This document shows, in pieces, positions 1 to 10,700 of a stretch of DNA of 64,000 nucleotides. Positions within the stretch are counted from its first letter, which is position 1. The number at the start of each line of letters is the position of its first letter. The notes beneath the pieces were generated by a model. That model made no database searches. It worked only from the letters and a program-made list of their open reading frames with translations, and had not been told where the DNA came from. The stretch comes from Rhodocyclus purpureus. GTDB lineage: Bacteria; Pseudomonadota; Gammaproteobacteria; Burkholderiales; Rhodocyclaceae. The stretch covers positions 3,122 through 67,121 of the forward strand of contig NZ_NHRX01000059.1 of assembly GCF_016653115.1 (NCBI RefSeq), given 5' to 3'. The translations under genes were made by a program, and so were the position numbers.

Positions 1-1527
1 GCGATGTCACCGCTGAGCGCCATCGCCGAGCTTAGCGCCGTGGCCAGATCGGTCGAGACACTCGCCCCCGTGCTCGCCACTGCCGTGCCCTTGATCGCGA
101 CGCTGGCGTCCGACAGGTCGGTGGCGTCTGCATCGGTGAAGGTCACCGAGCCGGTATCGCTGAGGTAGGCGCCGGTTTCCACGGTTTGCGTGTTCGGGTT
201 GTCGGCAATCGTGGCGGTGTCTTCCTTCACCGTACCGGCCACATCCACCACCGTGATCACCGGTGCATCATTTACGCCGGTAACCGTGATCGTCAGAGTC
301 GTCGTACTGAAGTCACCATCCGCATCCTTGATCGTGTAGCTGAATGTATCTGGCTGCGTCTCATTGGCGCTCAGCGCTTGCAGCGCTTTGTAGCCAAGTG
401 TGGCTGCCGAACCTGAATCAGATGCGGCGTAAAGCGTGTAGGTGTAACTACCATTCTCTTGCAAGGCCAGCTTGCCGAAGCTACCTTCGATATCGCCAGC
501 CACCCCGCCAATCACTTCCGTGGTCTGCGTGCCAGCCGTCACCCCCGTTACGTACTTGCTACCAGGAACACCATCGGCGCCGTACGTATCATTCGCAATC
601 ACAGTGCCGGTAATCACTCCTGTGGCATCTTCTCCAATACCTGCGACATCAGGGCGTGCCGTGGGCACGTCGTCGACGATGTTTATCGTCAGCGAGTTGA
701 TCGTCGTGTTACCCAACGCATCGCTGAGCACTACAGGGAAACTATCTGCTGTGTTGTCTCCCGAGGTCGTGCCCGTCAGTGTGTAGCGGTAGGAGATCGA
801 ACCAGTACCCGCGACGGGGTCGTAGCTGTACCACGCTGTCAGTTCGCCGAAGAGTCCGTCGAAGCTCTGCGGTGTCGTGGTCAACACGTGCCCCGCCATA
901 GACACCTCACTGAAGCCGTGAACTGCGGTGAAGTCAATCGTGCCCACCGCTGCCGACGAGCCACCACTCTGCGAACCTTGAGGCAAACCCGCCTCATAAA
1001 CGGAATCCTCCGCCCGCTGAACATACAACTCAGTCGGCACTCCCCCCCGCGAACCCCTCGATCACCGGCGGCGTCCCCGTCGGATTGGTGGGGAATTCAT
1101 AAGCGGCAACAGGCACCGCCTCGACGATGCGCAACAGATTGACGAAGTTCGGGCCGCTGCCAGGATCCTCACCCGGCGAGGAGTCGAAGCTGCGCTCGGC
1201 AAGTTCCCGATCGGCCTCAAGCCCGAAAATCTCGATGACCGTTTCCGCTTCGCTCGATTCCAGCGTGCTGACGCTGGCGGCGGAGGGATCCGGGGAACTG
1301 GTGATTACTTGCTCGTCGACGGCGAGGATCTGCTGCTCGCCGAGAGTCAGCGTCGTCTCGTCGGCGAGCGCGATGACGACCGTGCTGAACTGCCCAGTGA
1401 TGAGGACGTCGCCTTCGTGGATCGGGTCGTTCAGCTGCAGGATGCGAATCTGCCCCTTGGCATCACGTGCCTTCACTTCGCCTTCGATGAAACTGACGTA
1501 GGCGACCGTTGCGCTGCTCTCTGCCAT
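1..1527 (-). CDS. LapA-type giant adhesin, N-terminal part, frame-broken and cut by the window edge
   Basis: The first 165 codons (1527 down to 1030) read as the N-terminal retention module of type I secreted adhesins: a short beta-rich domain with the motif HEGDVLITG near residue 39 and a following TLGEQQ segment. That frame ends at a TGA at 1030. Skipping one base in the G7 tract (C7 on the plus strand, 1042-1048) opens a frame that runs to base 1 without a stop. It encodes VCBS/cadherin-like repeats, with TVTGVNDAPVI, FTDADATD and YTIKDADGDFST segments. This is therefore one gene with a single-base frameshift, by indel error, mutation or slippage. Such proteins stay anchored at the outer membrane through the N-terminal module and mediate surface attachment. 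The exporter genes lie just upstream at 2302-5909. The C-terminal secretion signal is outside the window. The family call is firm; functional status is uncertain. Confidence 0.8.
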
Positions 1528-1582
1528 GATTTCCCGACCCCGAAAGCATTTTAAGATGCCTTCGAATTTATTACCGGGAATT

Positions 1583-1615
1583 AAAAAATGCCATTGCCCA
1601 AAAGGGCATGGGGCA
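1583..1615 (-). terminator. Likely rho-independent terminator after the LuxR-type gene
   Basis: Read on the minus strand, an imperfect stem of about 11 bp (ATGCCC and GGGCA around a TTTT loop, extended by TGCC/GGCA) is followed by six T residues. It lies between the LuxR-type gene and the adhesin start, so it could separate secretion-operon transcription from adhesin transcription. Confidence 0.55.
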
Positions 1616-1705
1616 GGGAATCCTCAAGCCTGCCTGGCGGGCTTTTGTATGGCCCGGCTCCGCGAGAACCGCGCAGCTCGTGGCGACGATGTGCCGGCAG
1701 CCGGT

Positions 1706-2293
1706 CTAGTCGGACTTGCTCAAGAGCAGCGCGAGTTGCAGCCGGTCGCGCACGCCGAGCTTCTCGAAGACGCTGGTCAGATGCGCCTTGATGGTGCGCT
1801 CGGCCAGATCGAGGCGGCGGGCGATCACCTTGTTCTGCTCTCCGCGCGCGACGCACAGCGCGACCTCGCGTTCGCGCTCCGAGAGCCTCGTCAGCGCCGG
1901 ATGTTGTTCCTGAGGTACGCTTGCGCGCAGGCTGATGCCGCCGAGCAGGCGGTTGAGCAAGGATTCGCCGACCCACAGCCCCTGGCTGCGGACGACGGTG
2001 GCGATGCTCTTGAGCAGTTCGGGCGTGGCGTGGGCGTTGCAGTAAGCGGCTGCGCCCTGCGCCAAGGCGGCCAGACCGCCCTCGTCCGACGGTTCGTCGT
2101 GCATGACGACCCAGCGTGCGCCGGACAGCGGTGAAGTGCCGGGCAACTGCGCCGGGGTCAGGTTGTGCAACCAGACGAGGCTGTTGGCGTCGACGTCGTC
2201 GGGCAGGCGCACGACGATCTCCGCTTCGGGAAACGCCTGCCGCCAGCGCTCCGGCGGCTGCGGACTGCGGGTAACGAAGATGTTCCTTTCCAT
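1706..2293 (-). CDS. LuxR/NarL-type transcriptional regulator with degenerate receiver
   Basis: 195 residues. The C-terminal 65 residues form a LuxR-type helix-turn-helix: LSEREREVALCVARG, NKVIARRLDLAERTIKAHL and VFEKLGVRDR. The N-terminal 120 residues resemble a receiver fold (a GAAAYCNAHATPELLKSI segment like the end of NarL receivers), but I see no clear phospho-acceptor aspartate. It may therefore act without a cognate kinase. The ATG at 2293 follows GAGGG at a suitable distance; a TTG at 2305 overlapping the upstream stop is an alternative. It sits between the secretion genes and the adhesin, all on the minus strand, so it probably regulates adhesin production. The target is inferred. 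Confidence 0.8.
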   Translation of the reverse strand: MERNIFVTRSPQPPERWRQAFPEAEIVVRLPDDVDANSLVWLHNLTPAQLPGTSPLSGARWVVMHDEPSDEGGLAALAQGAAAYCNAHATPELLKSIATVVRSQGLWVGESLLNRLLGGISLRASVPQEQHPALTRLSEREREVALCVARGEQNKVIARRLDLAERTIKAHLTSVFEKLGVRDRLQLALLLSKSD

Positions 2294-2301
2294 CGCTACC
2301 C

Positions 2302-3741
2302 TCAACGCTCGCTCAGCGCGTACTGCTTGGCGCGCAGCACAGGCTTCAACAGGTAGCTCAGGACCGATTTCTTGCCCGTGATGATGTCGACTTCGGCGGT
2401 CATCCCGGGAATGATCGGCAAATCGGCGCCGAAGTCGGGGCGCGTGGTGCGCACGCGGACGATGTAGAAGGCGTTCCCCTTCTCGTCGAGCACCGAGTCG
2501 GCGCTGATGTGTTCGAGCTTGCCGTCGAGTCCGCCGTAGATGGTGAAGTCGTAGGCGGAGAGCTTGACGTTGGCGCGCTGCCCGGGGCGCAGGAAGGCGA
2601 TGTCGCGGGGCAGGACGCGCGCTTCGAGCAGCAGCGCCTCCTCGGCGGGCACTACCTCGACGATGTCCTTGCCCGGCTGGACGACGCCGCCGACCGTGTT
2701 GTGGAAGATGCGCTTGACCGTGCCGTTGACCGGCGACTTGATGTCGGCCTGCTTGACCTTGTCGGACAAGGCGACGCTACCCTCGCCCAGGCTCTTCAGC
2801 CTGGCCTGCGTCTCCGCCAGTTCGTTGCGCGCCTGGTTCTTGAATTCCAGTTCGACCTCGTCGATCTTGTGCCGGGCCTCGCTGATCGCTGCCTGCAGCC
2901 GGTTGATCTGCGAAGACGCCTGGTTGCGTTCGCCGGCGTAGCGCGAGACATCGCGTTCCAGACGCAGGATCTCGACGTCGGAAACCGCACCGGACTTGAT
3001 CATCGGCTTGGTCAGCGCCAGTTCCTTCGCGGTGAACTCGTAGCCCTTGGTCGCCTGCTCGTAGCGCGCACGCGCCTCGTTCAGTTCGTTGTTGCGCTGC
3101 GACAACTGCTGGCGGGCGATGCCGAGCTGCGAATCGAGTTCGGCCCTGCGGTTCAGGTAGAGGCTGCGCTCCTGCTCGACCAGCCTGGGGTCCTCGGCGA
3201 GCAATTCGGGCGGCGCGACGAATTCGCCGCCTTCGGCGATGGCGGAGAGGCGCGCCGACTTGGCCAGCAAGGCCAGGTAGGTGGCGCGGCTTTCCTTGAA
3301 GCTCGACATGAAGCGCGTCGTGTCGATCTTCAGCAGTACCTGCCCTTCCTTGACCGTATCGCCTTCCTTGGCCAGGATTTCGCGGACGATGCCGCCGTCG
3401 AGGCTCTGCACCACCTGCAACTGCCGCGAGGGAATGACCTTGCCGTCGCCGCGGGTGATCTCGTCGACCTCGGCGATCGCCGCCCAGACGAGTGCGACGA
3501 CGAGCGTGACGCCGACCAGCCGCAACACCTGGCGCGCGCGCAGCGGATCCTGCGCGATCATCGCTGCGTCGGCATCGGCGACGAAGTCGCGCCCAAGCAT
3601 CCCGTCCTCCGGGCGATAGACCGCATACGGATCGAGCGCACGCCGGGCGAAGGGATTGAGCTGATCCAGCCCGAGGCCGTTCAGGAAAGCGCGCTTCCGG
3701 CTGCCTTTCCCGGGCTGCATGGTCGGGGTTCTCTCGCTCAT
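2302..3741 (-). CDS. HlyD/LapC-family type I secretion periplasmic adaptor
   Basis: 479 residues. A cytoplasmic N-terminus of about 70 residues is followed by one membrane segment (VLRLVGVTLVVALVWAAIA, about 73-91). The periplasmic part has a split lipoyl motif (VVQSLDGGIVREILAKEGD) and long coiled-coil hairpins. Near the C-terminus is a beta-barrel region with PGMTAEVDIITGKKSVLSYL, which is characteristic of the HlyD/LapC secretion family. The adaptor links the inner-membrane ABC exporter to a TolC-type outer-membrane channel, which is not in this window. The start lies 3 bp after the ABC gene's stop, implying one transcript and a dedicated role in exporting the adjacent adhesin. Confidence 0.93.
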   Translation of the reverse strand: MSERTPTMQPGKGSRKRAFLNGLGLDQLNPFARRALDPYAVYRPEDGMLGRDFVADADAAMIAQDPLRARQVLRLVGVTLVVALVWAAIAEVDEITRGDGKVIPSRQLQVVQSLDGGIVREILAKEGDTVKEGQVLLKIDTTRFMSSFKESRATYLALLAKSARLSAIAEGGEFVAPPELLAEDPRLVEQERSLYLNRRAELDSQLGIARQQLSQRNNELNEARARYEQATKGYEFTAKELALTKPMIKSGAVSDVEILRLERDVSRYAGERNQASSQINRLQAAISEARHKIDEVELEFKNQARNELAETQARLKSLGEGSVALSDKVKQADIKSPVNGTVKRIFHNTVGGVVQPGKDIVEVVPAEEALLLEARVLPRDIAFLRPGQRANVKLSAYDFTIYGGLDGKLEHISADSVLDEKGNAFYIVRVRTTRPDFGADLPIIPGMTAEVDIITGKKSVLSYLLKPVLRAKQYALSER

Positions 3742-3743
3742 GC

Positions 3744-5909
3744 TCAGCCCCTTCCCACCTTGCCGGCCGCGAGGTCGGCGACCACCTGCTGCTTGGGTCC
3801 GTCGGCGACGACCCGGCCGCGATCGATGACGATCAGACGGTCCACCAGGTCGAGCAGCGAATTGCGGTGCGTCACCAGCAGCAGGGTGCGGCCGCGCGCG
3901 TAGGCAGCCAGCTTCTTCTTCAAGGCTTCCTCGGTCGAATGATCCATCGCGCTGCTCGGTTCGTCGAGGAGCAGGATGCTCGGCTCATGTACCAGCGCAC
4001 GTGCGATCGCCACCGACTGCCGCTGCCCGCCGGAGAGCGATTCGCCGCGTTCGCCGATGATCATGTCGAAGCCCTGCGGGTGACTGCCGACCATTTCCTG
4101 CAGCCCGGCGAGCTCGGCGGCGTGCAGGATGGCGTGATCCTCGACCTGCGGCATGCCGATCGTGATGTTCTCGCGCAGCGTGCCGTAGAACAGGGTCACG
4201 TCCTGCGGCACGTAGCCGATCGCGTGGCGCAGTTCGGCCGGGTCGATCTGCCTGCTGTCGACGCCGTCGATCCTGATGCTGCCCGCGCCCGGCTGGTAGA
4301 GACCGAGGATCAGCCGGTTCAAGGTCGACTTGCCCGAGCCGACCTTGCCGATGATGCCGACGTGCTCGCCAGGCGCGATGCGGAAGGAGAGCTCGCGCAG
4401 CACCTCGAGCGAGTTCTCGCCGGGGTAGGCGAAGCTGACGCGCTTGAACTCGATGGCGCCGGCGATCCGCTCGCGGCTGACGTAGGAAGTAGTCTCGCTC
4501 CGTTCCAGCGGCTGGGCGACGACCCGGTCGAGCGCCGACAAGGACATCGCGACGTTCTGGTACTGGCCGAGCAAGCCGGCGATCTGCGCGAACGGCGCGA
4601 GCGCGCGCGAGGACAGCATCACCGTCGCGATCAGAGCACCCTGCGACAGCTGGTGGTCGGCGATCAGATAGACACCGACGATGAGCATGCCGACCGTCAC
4701 CAGTTGCTGCACCGCGGCGCTGCCATTGACCACGGACAGGGACAGGTAGCGCAGGTCGGCACCGACGCGCGCGAGATGGGCGACCGATTGCTCCCATTTC
4801 CGCTGCATGACGCCCTCGGCGGCCTGGGTCTTGATCGCCTCCATGCCGACCAGGCTCTCTATCAGCGTCGAGTTGCGCGTCGCCGTCGCGCGGTAGCTCG
4901 CCTCGGTCAGTTCCTGCATCTTCGGCTGCAGCAGCAGCGCGTAGAGGATCAGTCCGCCCATGCCGAGCAGCAGCGGGATCGCCATCGGCCAGCCGAGCCA
5001 GACGATCAGGCCGAGGAAGATCAGCGCGAACGGCAGGTCGATGAAGGCGGTCACCGTCGTCGAGGTGATGAAGTCGCGCACCGACTCGAACGCACGCAGG
5101 TTGGCGGCGAACGACCCTGCCGACGCCGGCCGGTTCAACATCTGCATGCCGAGCACGCGCTCCATGATCAGTGCCGACAGATTGACGTCGACGCGCTTGC
5201 CCGCAAGGTCGAGCAGGTAACCGCGGATCATGCGCAGCGCGAAGTCGGCGACGATCACCAGGACGACGCCGATCGCCAGCGTCCACAGCGTTTCCAGCGC
5301 GCTGTTGGGGACCACCCGGTCGTAGACATTGAGGGTGAACAGCGGGATGACGGTCGCGAAGATATTGACGAGGAAGGCCGCGAGCAGCACGTCGCGATAG
5401 AGCGGCAGGTTGTCGAAGAGCGCGCCCCAGAACCAGTGCCGATCGACGGGCTTGCGCACTTCCGGCGCACGCCGATCGAAGCGGAAGCGCGGCCGGACGA
5501 AGATGCAGTAACCCGCGTAGTCATCGGCGAGCGTCTCCGGCGCCACCTCGGCGACACCCTGTCCGGCCTCGGGGAAGAGCACGCGCAGGCGGCTGCGCTC
5601 CTCGTTCCAGCCGAGCAGGACGCAGGCTTCGTTTTCCCTGAGCAGCAGGATCGCCGGCAGCAGTTCGTCGCGAACGGCGGCGAGCGGGCGTTGCGAAACG
5701 CGGGTCACCAGGCCGGCACGCTCGGCGGCGCGGCGAAAGAGCGAGGGCGTCAGCCTGCCGTCGGCCAAAGGCAGCCCGGCGACGAAGCTTTCGCCGCTCA
5801 TGCCGCGCCCGTGGAAACGGGCGATTTCAATAAGACACGAGAGCAGCGGGTCGTGGCGACGCTGTGTACCGCTGCCCGGGAGATCCTGAGTGATTGCTGA
5901 TGGATGCAT
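3744..5909 (-). CDS. LapB-type type I secretion ABC exporter (permease-ATPase)
   Basis: 721 residues. Residues about 15-140 form a C39-peptidase-like domain lacking the usual QxxCG catalytic cysteine context, as in LapB-type exporters that move large adhesins without leader cleavage. The membrane domain spans about 155-440. The ATPase domain has Walker A GKVGSGKST near 520, signature LSGGQRQ near 626, Walker B ILLLDEPSSAMD near 645 and an H-loop histidine in LLVTHR near 678. It is the first gene of the minus-strand cluster exporter-adaptor-LuxR-adhesin. The substrate is inferred from gene order. Confidence 0.93.
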   Translation of the reverse strand: MHPSAITQDLPGSGTQRRHDPLLSCLIEIARFHGRGMSGESFVAGLPLADGRLTPSLFRRAAERAGLVTRVSQRPLAAVRDELLPAILLLRENEACVLLGWNEERSRLRVLFPEAGQGVAEVAPETLADDYAGYCIFVRPRFRFDRRAPEVRKPVDRHWFWGALFDNLPLYRDVLLAAFLVNIFATVIPLFTLNVYDRVVPNSALETLWTLAIGVVLVIVADFALRMIRGYLLDLAGKRVDVNLSALIMERVLGMQMLNRPASAGSFAANLRAFESVRDFITSTTVTAFIDLPFALIFLGLIVWLGWPMAIPLLLGMGGLILYALLLQPKMQELTEASYRATATRNSTLIESLVGMEAIKTQAAEGVMQRKWEQSVAHLARVGADLRYLSLSVVNGSAAVQQLVTVGMLIVGVYLIADHQLSQGALIATVMLSSRALAPFAQIAGLLGQYQNVAMSLSALDRVVAQPLERSETTSYVSRERIAGAIEFKRVSFAYPGENSLEVLRELSFRIAPGEHVGIIGKVGSGKSTLNRLILGLYQPGAGSIRIDGVDSRQIDPAELRHAIGYVPQDVTLFYGTLRENITIGMPQVEDHAILHAAELAGLQEMVGSHPQGFDMIIGERGESLSGGQRQSVAIARALVHEPSILLLDEPSSAMDHSTEEALKKKLAAYARGRTLLLVTHRNSLLDLVDRLIVIDRGRVVADGPKQQVVADLAAGKVGRG

Positions 5910-6203
5910 TGAGGAGTGGTGTCGGGTTACGCTACGCTAACCCGACCTACGAGACTGTCCTGGCTGGCCGACCGGAGCGGATTGCAAGCCCGGGCCCGGC
6001 GGCCACTCGCCTGAACGTAATTGCAGCGCTCCGTCATCTGCAACCCGGCAATACAAGTATCGGTAATGACTGCCACGATTATACGGGCATGGAGCGGCAA
6101 AGACACGCGGATCAGTCGGGGGTGGTGTCGGGTTAGGCTGCGCTAACGATCATGGCGAGTCGTGCCACCCCTGAGCATGAAACGCAGCCCTTCGCTTCAA
6201 TGC
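5910..6203. other. Intergenic region with two short dispersed repeats leading into the tandem array
   Basis: No credible gene. A TGTCGGGTTACGCTACGCTA hairpin repeat (pairing with AACCCGACCTA) lies at about 5929-5955. A second, truncated copy at about 6127-6146 is interrupted at TAACGATCATGGCGAG, where the inverted-repeat element described next begins. The promoter for the secretion operon should lie near 5910-6000, but I see no convincing -35/-10 pair. Confidence 0.6.
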
Positions 6204-7713
6204 CGTCATTGCGAGGCGCGTAGCGCCGTGGCAATCCAGTTCGTTCTTCTGTCTCTACGCCCTTCACGATGCAAGACCCACGTACTGGATCGCCACGCCC
6301 TGCGGGCTCGCGATGACGATTACGCTCTGAGACCCTCTCCATGCACTCCTGGCACTGCCGTCATTGCGAGGCGCGTAGCGCCGTGGCAATCCAGTTCGTT
6401 CTTCTGTCTTTGCGCCCTTCACGATGCAAGACCTACGTACTGGATCGCCACGCCCTGCGGGCTCGCGATGACGATTACGCTCTCAGACCCTCTCCATGCA
6501 CTCCTGGCACTGCCGTCATTGCGAGGCGCGTAGCGCCGTGGCAATCCAGTTCGTTCTTCTGTCTCTACGCCCTTCACGATGCAATACCCACGTACTGGAT
6601 CGCCACGCCCTGCGGGCTCGCGATGACGATTACGCTCTGAGACCCTCTCCATGCACTCCTGGCACTGCCGTCATTGCGAGGCGCGTAGCGCCGTGGCAAT
6701 CCAGTTCGTTCTTCTGTCTCTACGCCCTTCAGGATGCGAGACCCACGTACTGGATCGCCACGCCCTGCGGGCTCGCGATGACGATTACGCTCTCAGGGCC
6801 TCTCCATTCACTCCTGGCACTGCCGTCATTGCGAGGCGCGAAGCGCAGTGGCAATCCAGTTCGTTCTTCTGTCTCTGCGCCCTTCACGATGCAAGACCTA
6901 CGTACTGGATCGCCACGCCCTGCGGGCTTGCGATGACGATTACGCTCTCAGGGCCTCTCCATGCACTCCTGGCACTGCCGTCATTGCGAGGCGCGTAGCG
7001 CCGTGGCAATCCAGTTCGTTCTTCTGTCTCTACGCCCTTCAGGATGCGAGACCCACGTACTGGATCGCCACGCCCTGCGGGCTCGCGATGACGATTACGC
7101 TCTCAGGGCCTCTCCATGCACTCCTGGCACTGCCGTCATTGCGAGGCGCGTAGCGCCGTCGCAATCCAGTTCGTTCTTCTGTCTTTGCGCCCTTCACGAT
7201 GCAAGACCTACGTACTGGATCGCCACGCCCTGCGGGCTCGCGATGACGATTACGCTCTCAGGGCCTCTCCATTCACTCCTGGCACTGCCGTCATTGCGAG
7301 GCGCGAAGCGCAGTGGCAATCCAGTTCGTTCTTCTGTCTCTGCGCCCTTCACGATGCAAGACCTACGTACTGGATCGCCACGCCCTGCGGGCTTGCGATG
7401 ACGATTACGCTCTCAGGGCCTCTCCATGCACTCCTGGCACTGCCGTCATTGCGAGGCGCGTAGCGCCGTGGCAATCCAGTTCGTTCTTCTGTCTCTGCGC
7501 CCTTCACGATGCGAGACCTACGTACTGGATCGCCACGCCCTGCGGGCTCGCGATGACGATTACGCTCTGAAACCCTCTCCATGCACTCCTGGCACTGCCG
7601 TCATTGCGAGGCGCGTAGCGCCGTGGCAATCCAGTTCGTTCTTCTGTCTCTACGCCCTTCACGATGCGAGACCTACGTACTGGATCGCCACGCCCTGCGG
7701 GCTTGCAATGACG
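6204..7713. repeat. Ten tandem 155-bp copies of an inverted-repeat element
   Basis: Copies begin at 6204, 6359, 6514, 6669, 6824, 6979, 7134, 7289, 7444 and 7599, exactly 155 bp apart. Each has a 115-bp core whose ends are imperfect inverted repeats: left CGTCATTGCGAGG ... CAATCCAGT and right ACTGGATCGCCACG ... GCGATGACG. A spacer of about 40 bp follows. Variants recur at multiples of the unit: GAAGCGCAGTGG occurs in the copies at 6824 and 7289, both also ending GGGCTTGCGATGACG, a distance of 465 bp. This implies expansion by block duplication. Open frames across the array only reflect the repeat. The array lies between two minus-strand operons. Confidence 0.95.
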
Positions 7714-7777
7714 GGCTGCTGCTCAGGGCAGCGTCTTTGCCTCGTTCCTCCGCAGTTTCACGTTATCCCGACAAAAA

Positions 7778-10700
7778 TCAATGAAAGTCGCGGCTCCCGG
7801 TCGTCAAACGACCAAGCCAGGCGGAAAGATCGACCAGCCGCTTGGCGACGAGGTGGACGACCTCGCCCTGCCGGCTGATCTGCCCGAAGACGCCGAGCAG
7901 GCGCGCGCCGAGCAGTTCGCGCCGCTGCCGCTCGACCAGCGGCGCATGGACGACGACGTTGGTAAGCCCGCTCTCGTCCTCGATGGTCACGAAGACGATT
8001 CCGCTCGCGGTCCCCGGCCGCTGCCGGCAGGTGACGATGCCGGCAGCGCGCGCGAGCTGGCGGTCCTTGCCCGCGCGCAGCTCAGCCGCCGACAGGAAGC
8101 GCTGCGCACGCAGGCGATCGCGCAGCAAGGCCAGCGGGTGCCGGCCGAGGGTGAGGCCGAGGCTAGCGTAGTCGGCGACGATCTCCTCGCCTTCGCTCGC
8201 CGGAACGAGGAGCGGTACCGGCTCGGCGACCGCGGCCGTGGACAGGAGGTCGCGCTGCACCGGGGCCGCTGCCGCCGCCCACGCCGCCTGCCGGCGGTGT
8301 CCCGCGATCCGCTCCAGCGCGCCGGCGGCAGCCAGCGCGTCGAGGTCGGAGCGCGCCAGGGCGGCACGCGCGGCGAGGTCGTCGACGTCGGCAAAGGCGC
8401 GCTCGCGGCGGGCGGCGACGATGCGCGCAGCCGCGGCCCTGACCAGTCCGCCGACGCTGGAGAGGCCGAGACGGACTGCGCAGACGACACGCGTCGCCAC
8501 GAGGACGGCGCACCCGCACGGCCCGCCTGCCGCTCCTGCCTCCCGGCCATCCGTCTCGCCGACCATCGGCGCGGTCGTGGCCTCCAGGCTCGCCTCGACC
8601 GCGCTCGCCAAGACATCGACCGGGCGCACCTCGATGCCGTGCCGGCGTGCGTCGCGGACGAGTTGCGCCGGCGCGTAGAAGCCCATCGGCTGGCTGTTGA
8701 GCAGCGCGCAGAGGAAGGCGTCGGGGCGGTGCCGCTTGAGCCAGGCCGAGACATAGACGAGCAGCGCGAAGCTCGCGGCATGCGACTCGGGAAAGCCGTA
8801 TTCGCCGAAGCCGCGGATCTGCGCGCACAGCCGGAGCGCGAAGTCTTCCGGGTAGCCGCGCTCGCGCATGCCGGCGATCAGCTTCTGCTCGAAGGGTTCG
8901 AGCCCGCCCTTGCGGCGCCAGGCGGCCATCGCGCGGCGTAACTGGTCGGCCTCGCCCGGCGTGAAACCAGCGGCGACGACGGCGAGCTGCATCACCTGCT
9001 CCTGGAAGATCGGCACGCCGAGCGTCCGCCCGAGCACGCCGGCAATCGCCTCGCTCATCGGCTCGACCGGCTCGCTGCCGTCGCGCCGCCGCAGGTAGGG
9101 ATGGACCATGTCGCCCTGGATCGGTCCGGGGCGCACCAGCGCCACCTCGATCACGAGGTCGTAGAAGTGGCGCGGTTTCAGGCGCGGCAGCATCGCCATC
9201 TGAGCGCGCGACTCGATCTGGAAGACGCCGACGGTATCTGCCCGGCAGATCATGTCGTAGGTCGCCGGGTCTTCCGCCGGCACCTGATCGAGGCGCAGGC
9301 CGACGAGTTCGAGCGTGCGGCGGATCGCCGAGAGCATGCCGAGCGCGAGCAGGTCGACCTTGAGCAGGCCGACCGCGTCGAGGTCGTCCTTGTCCCACTG
9401 GATCACCGTGCGCCCGGCCATCGCCGCGTTCTCGACCGGAACCAGTTGCGAGATCGGCCCGCGCGAGAGGACGAAACCCCCGGTGTGCTGCGACAGGTGG
9501 CGCGGAAAGCCGCGCAGTGCGTCGGCGAGCGCGAGCCACTTGGCGACGCGCGGCGCCTCGGGGTCGAGGCCGATCGAAAGCAGCCGATCGGGCAGTTGCT
9601 CGCGCTTGTCCCACCACGAGAGCGAGGCGGCGAGCGCGTCGATCTGCGGCGGCTCGAAGCCGAGCGCGCGGCCGACGTCGCGCAGGGCGCCGCGCGTGTG
9701 CCAGGTGTGCACCGCCGCCGTCAGCGCCGCGCGCTCGCGCCCGTACTTGGCGTAGAGGTACTGGATCACCTCCTCGCGCCGCTCGTGCTCGAAGTCGACG
9801 TCGATGTCCGGCGGCTCGCCGCGCTCCTTCGAGATGAAGCGCTCGAACAGGAGGTGCGAGCGCGCCGGGTCGACCTCGGTGATGCCGAGGGCGTAGCAGA
9901 CCGCCGAATTCGCCGCCGAGCCGCGTCCCTGGCAGAGGATGCCGCGGCTGCGCGCGAAACGGACGATGTCGTGAACGGTCAGGAAATACGGCTCGTAAGC
10001 GAGTTCGCCGATCAGCCCGAGCTCGTGCTCGATGCGCTCGCGCACGCTCGCCGGAACCGCATCGCCGTAGCGACGCGCGAGCCCGCGCTCGGTCTCGGCG
10101 CGCAGGAAGGATGCCGCCGTCTGCCCCTGCGGGACGATCTCTTCCGGGTACTCGTAGCGCAGCTCGTCGAGCGAGAAGTTGCAGCGCTCGGCGATGCGCT
10201 GCGTCTCGGCGAGAAGCTCCTGCGGATAGAGTCGCGACAGGCGCAGCCGCGTGCGCAGGTGGCGCTCGCCGTTGGCAAAGAGCCGCGCGCCGCAGGCGAA
10301 AACGCTGGTCCGGTGACGGATCGCGGTGAGCACGTCCTGCAGCGGACGCCGCGCGCGCAGGTGCATGTGCACGTCGCCGGCGGCCACTGCGGGCAGCCCG
10401 CAAGCGCTGGCGAGCGCGAGCAAGGTCGCCAGCCGCACGCCGTCGTTGCCGGCAGAGTGGAGTTCGACCGCCAGCCAGCAACGGCCGGGGAAGCGTCGCG
10501 CGAAAAACCTTCCTTCGGCCTGCAGCGCGGCGCTGTCGGGGCCGGCATCGTTCGGCACGGAGGCAGCGGACACCGCAGGCACCCACAAAGCCAGGCAGTC
10601 GGGAACGGCGCCACCGGGAGCGATGGCGGCGAGGTCGCCGCGCAAGAGCCGGTAAGAACCCTTCTCCGCTCGCCTTCTCGCCAGCGTGATCAGCGCCGCC

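Noticed and set aside
3867-5900. 677-codon plus-strand frame opposite the ABC exporter
   Set aside because: Antisense shadow; the minus-strand frame has complete ABC motifs.
6204-7713. CRISPR array
   Set aside because: The units are 155 bp with spacers nearly identical to one another and long internal inverted repeats; there are no unique spacers or cas genes.
6162-7878. Open frames through the 155-bp array encoding MHSWHCRHCEARSAVAIQ-type proteins
   Set aside because: They only reflect a stop-free repeat whose period is not a multiple of three; there is no ribosome-binding site, and the same repeat occurs singly in intergenic DNA at 53303.
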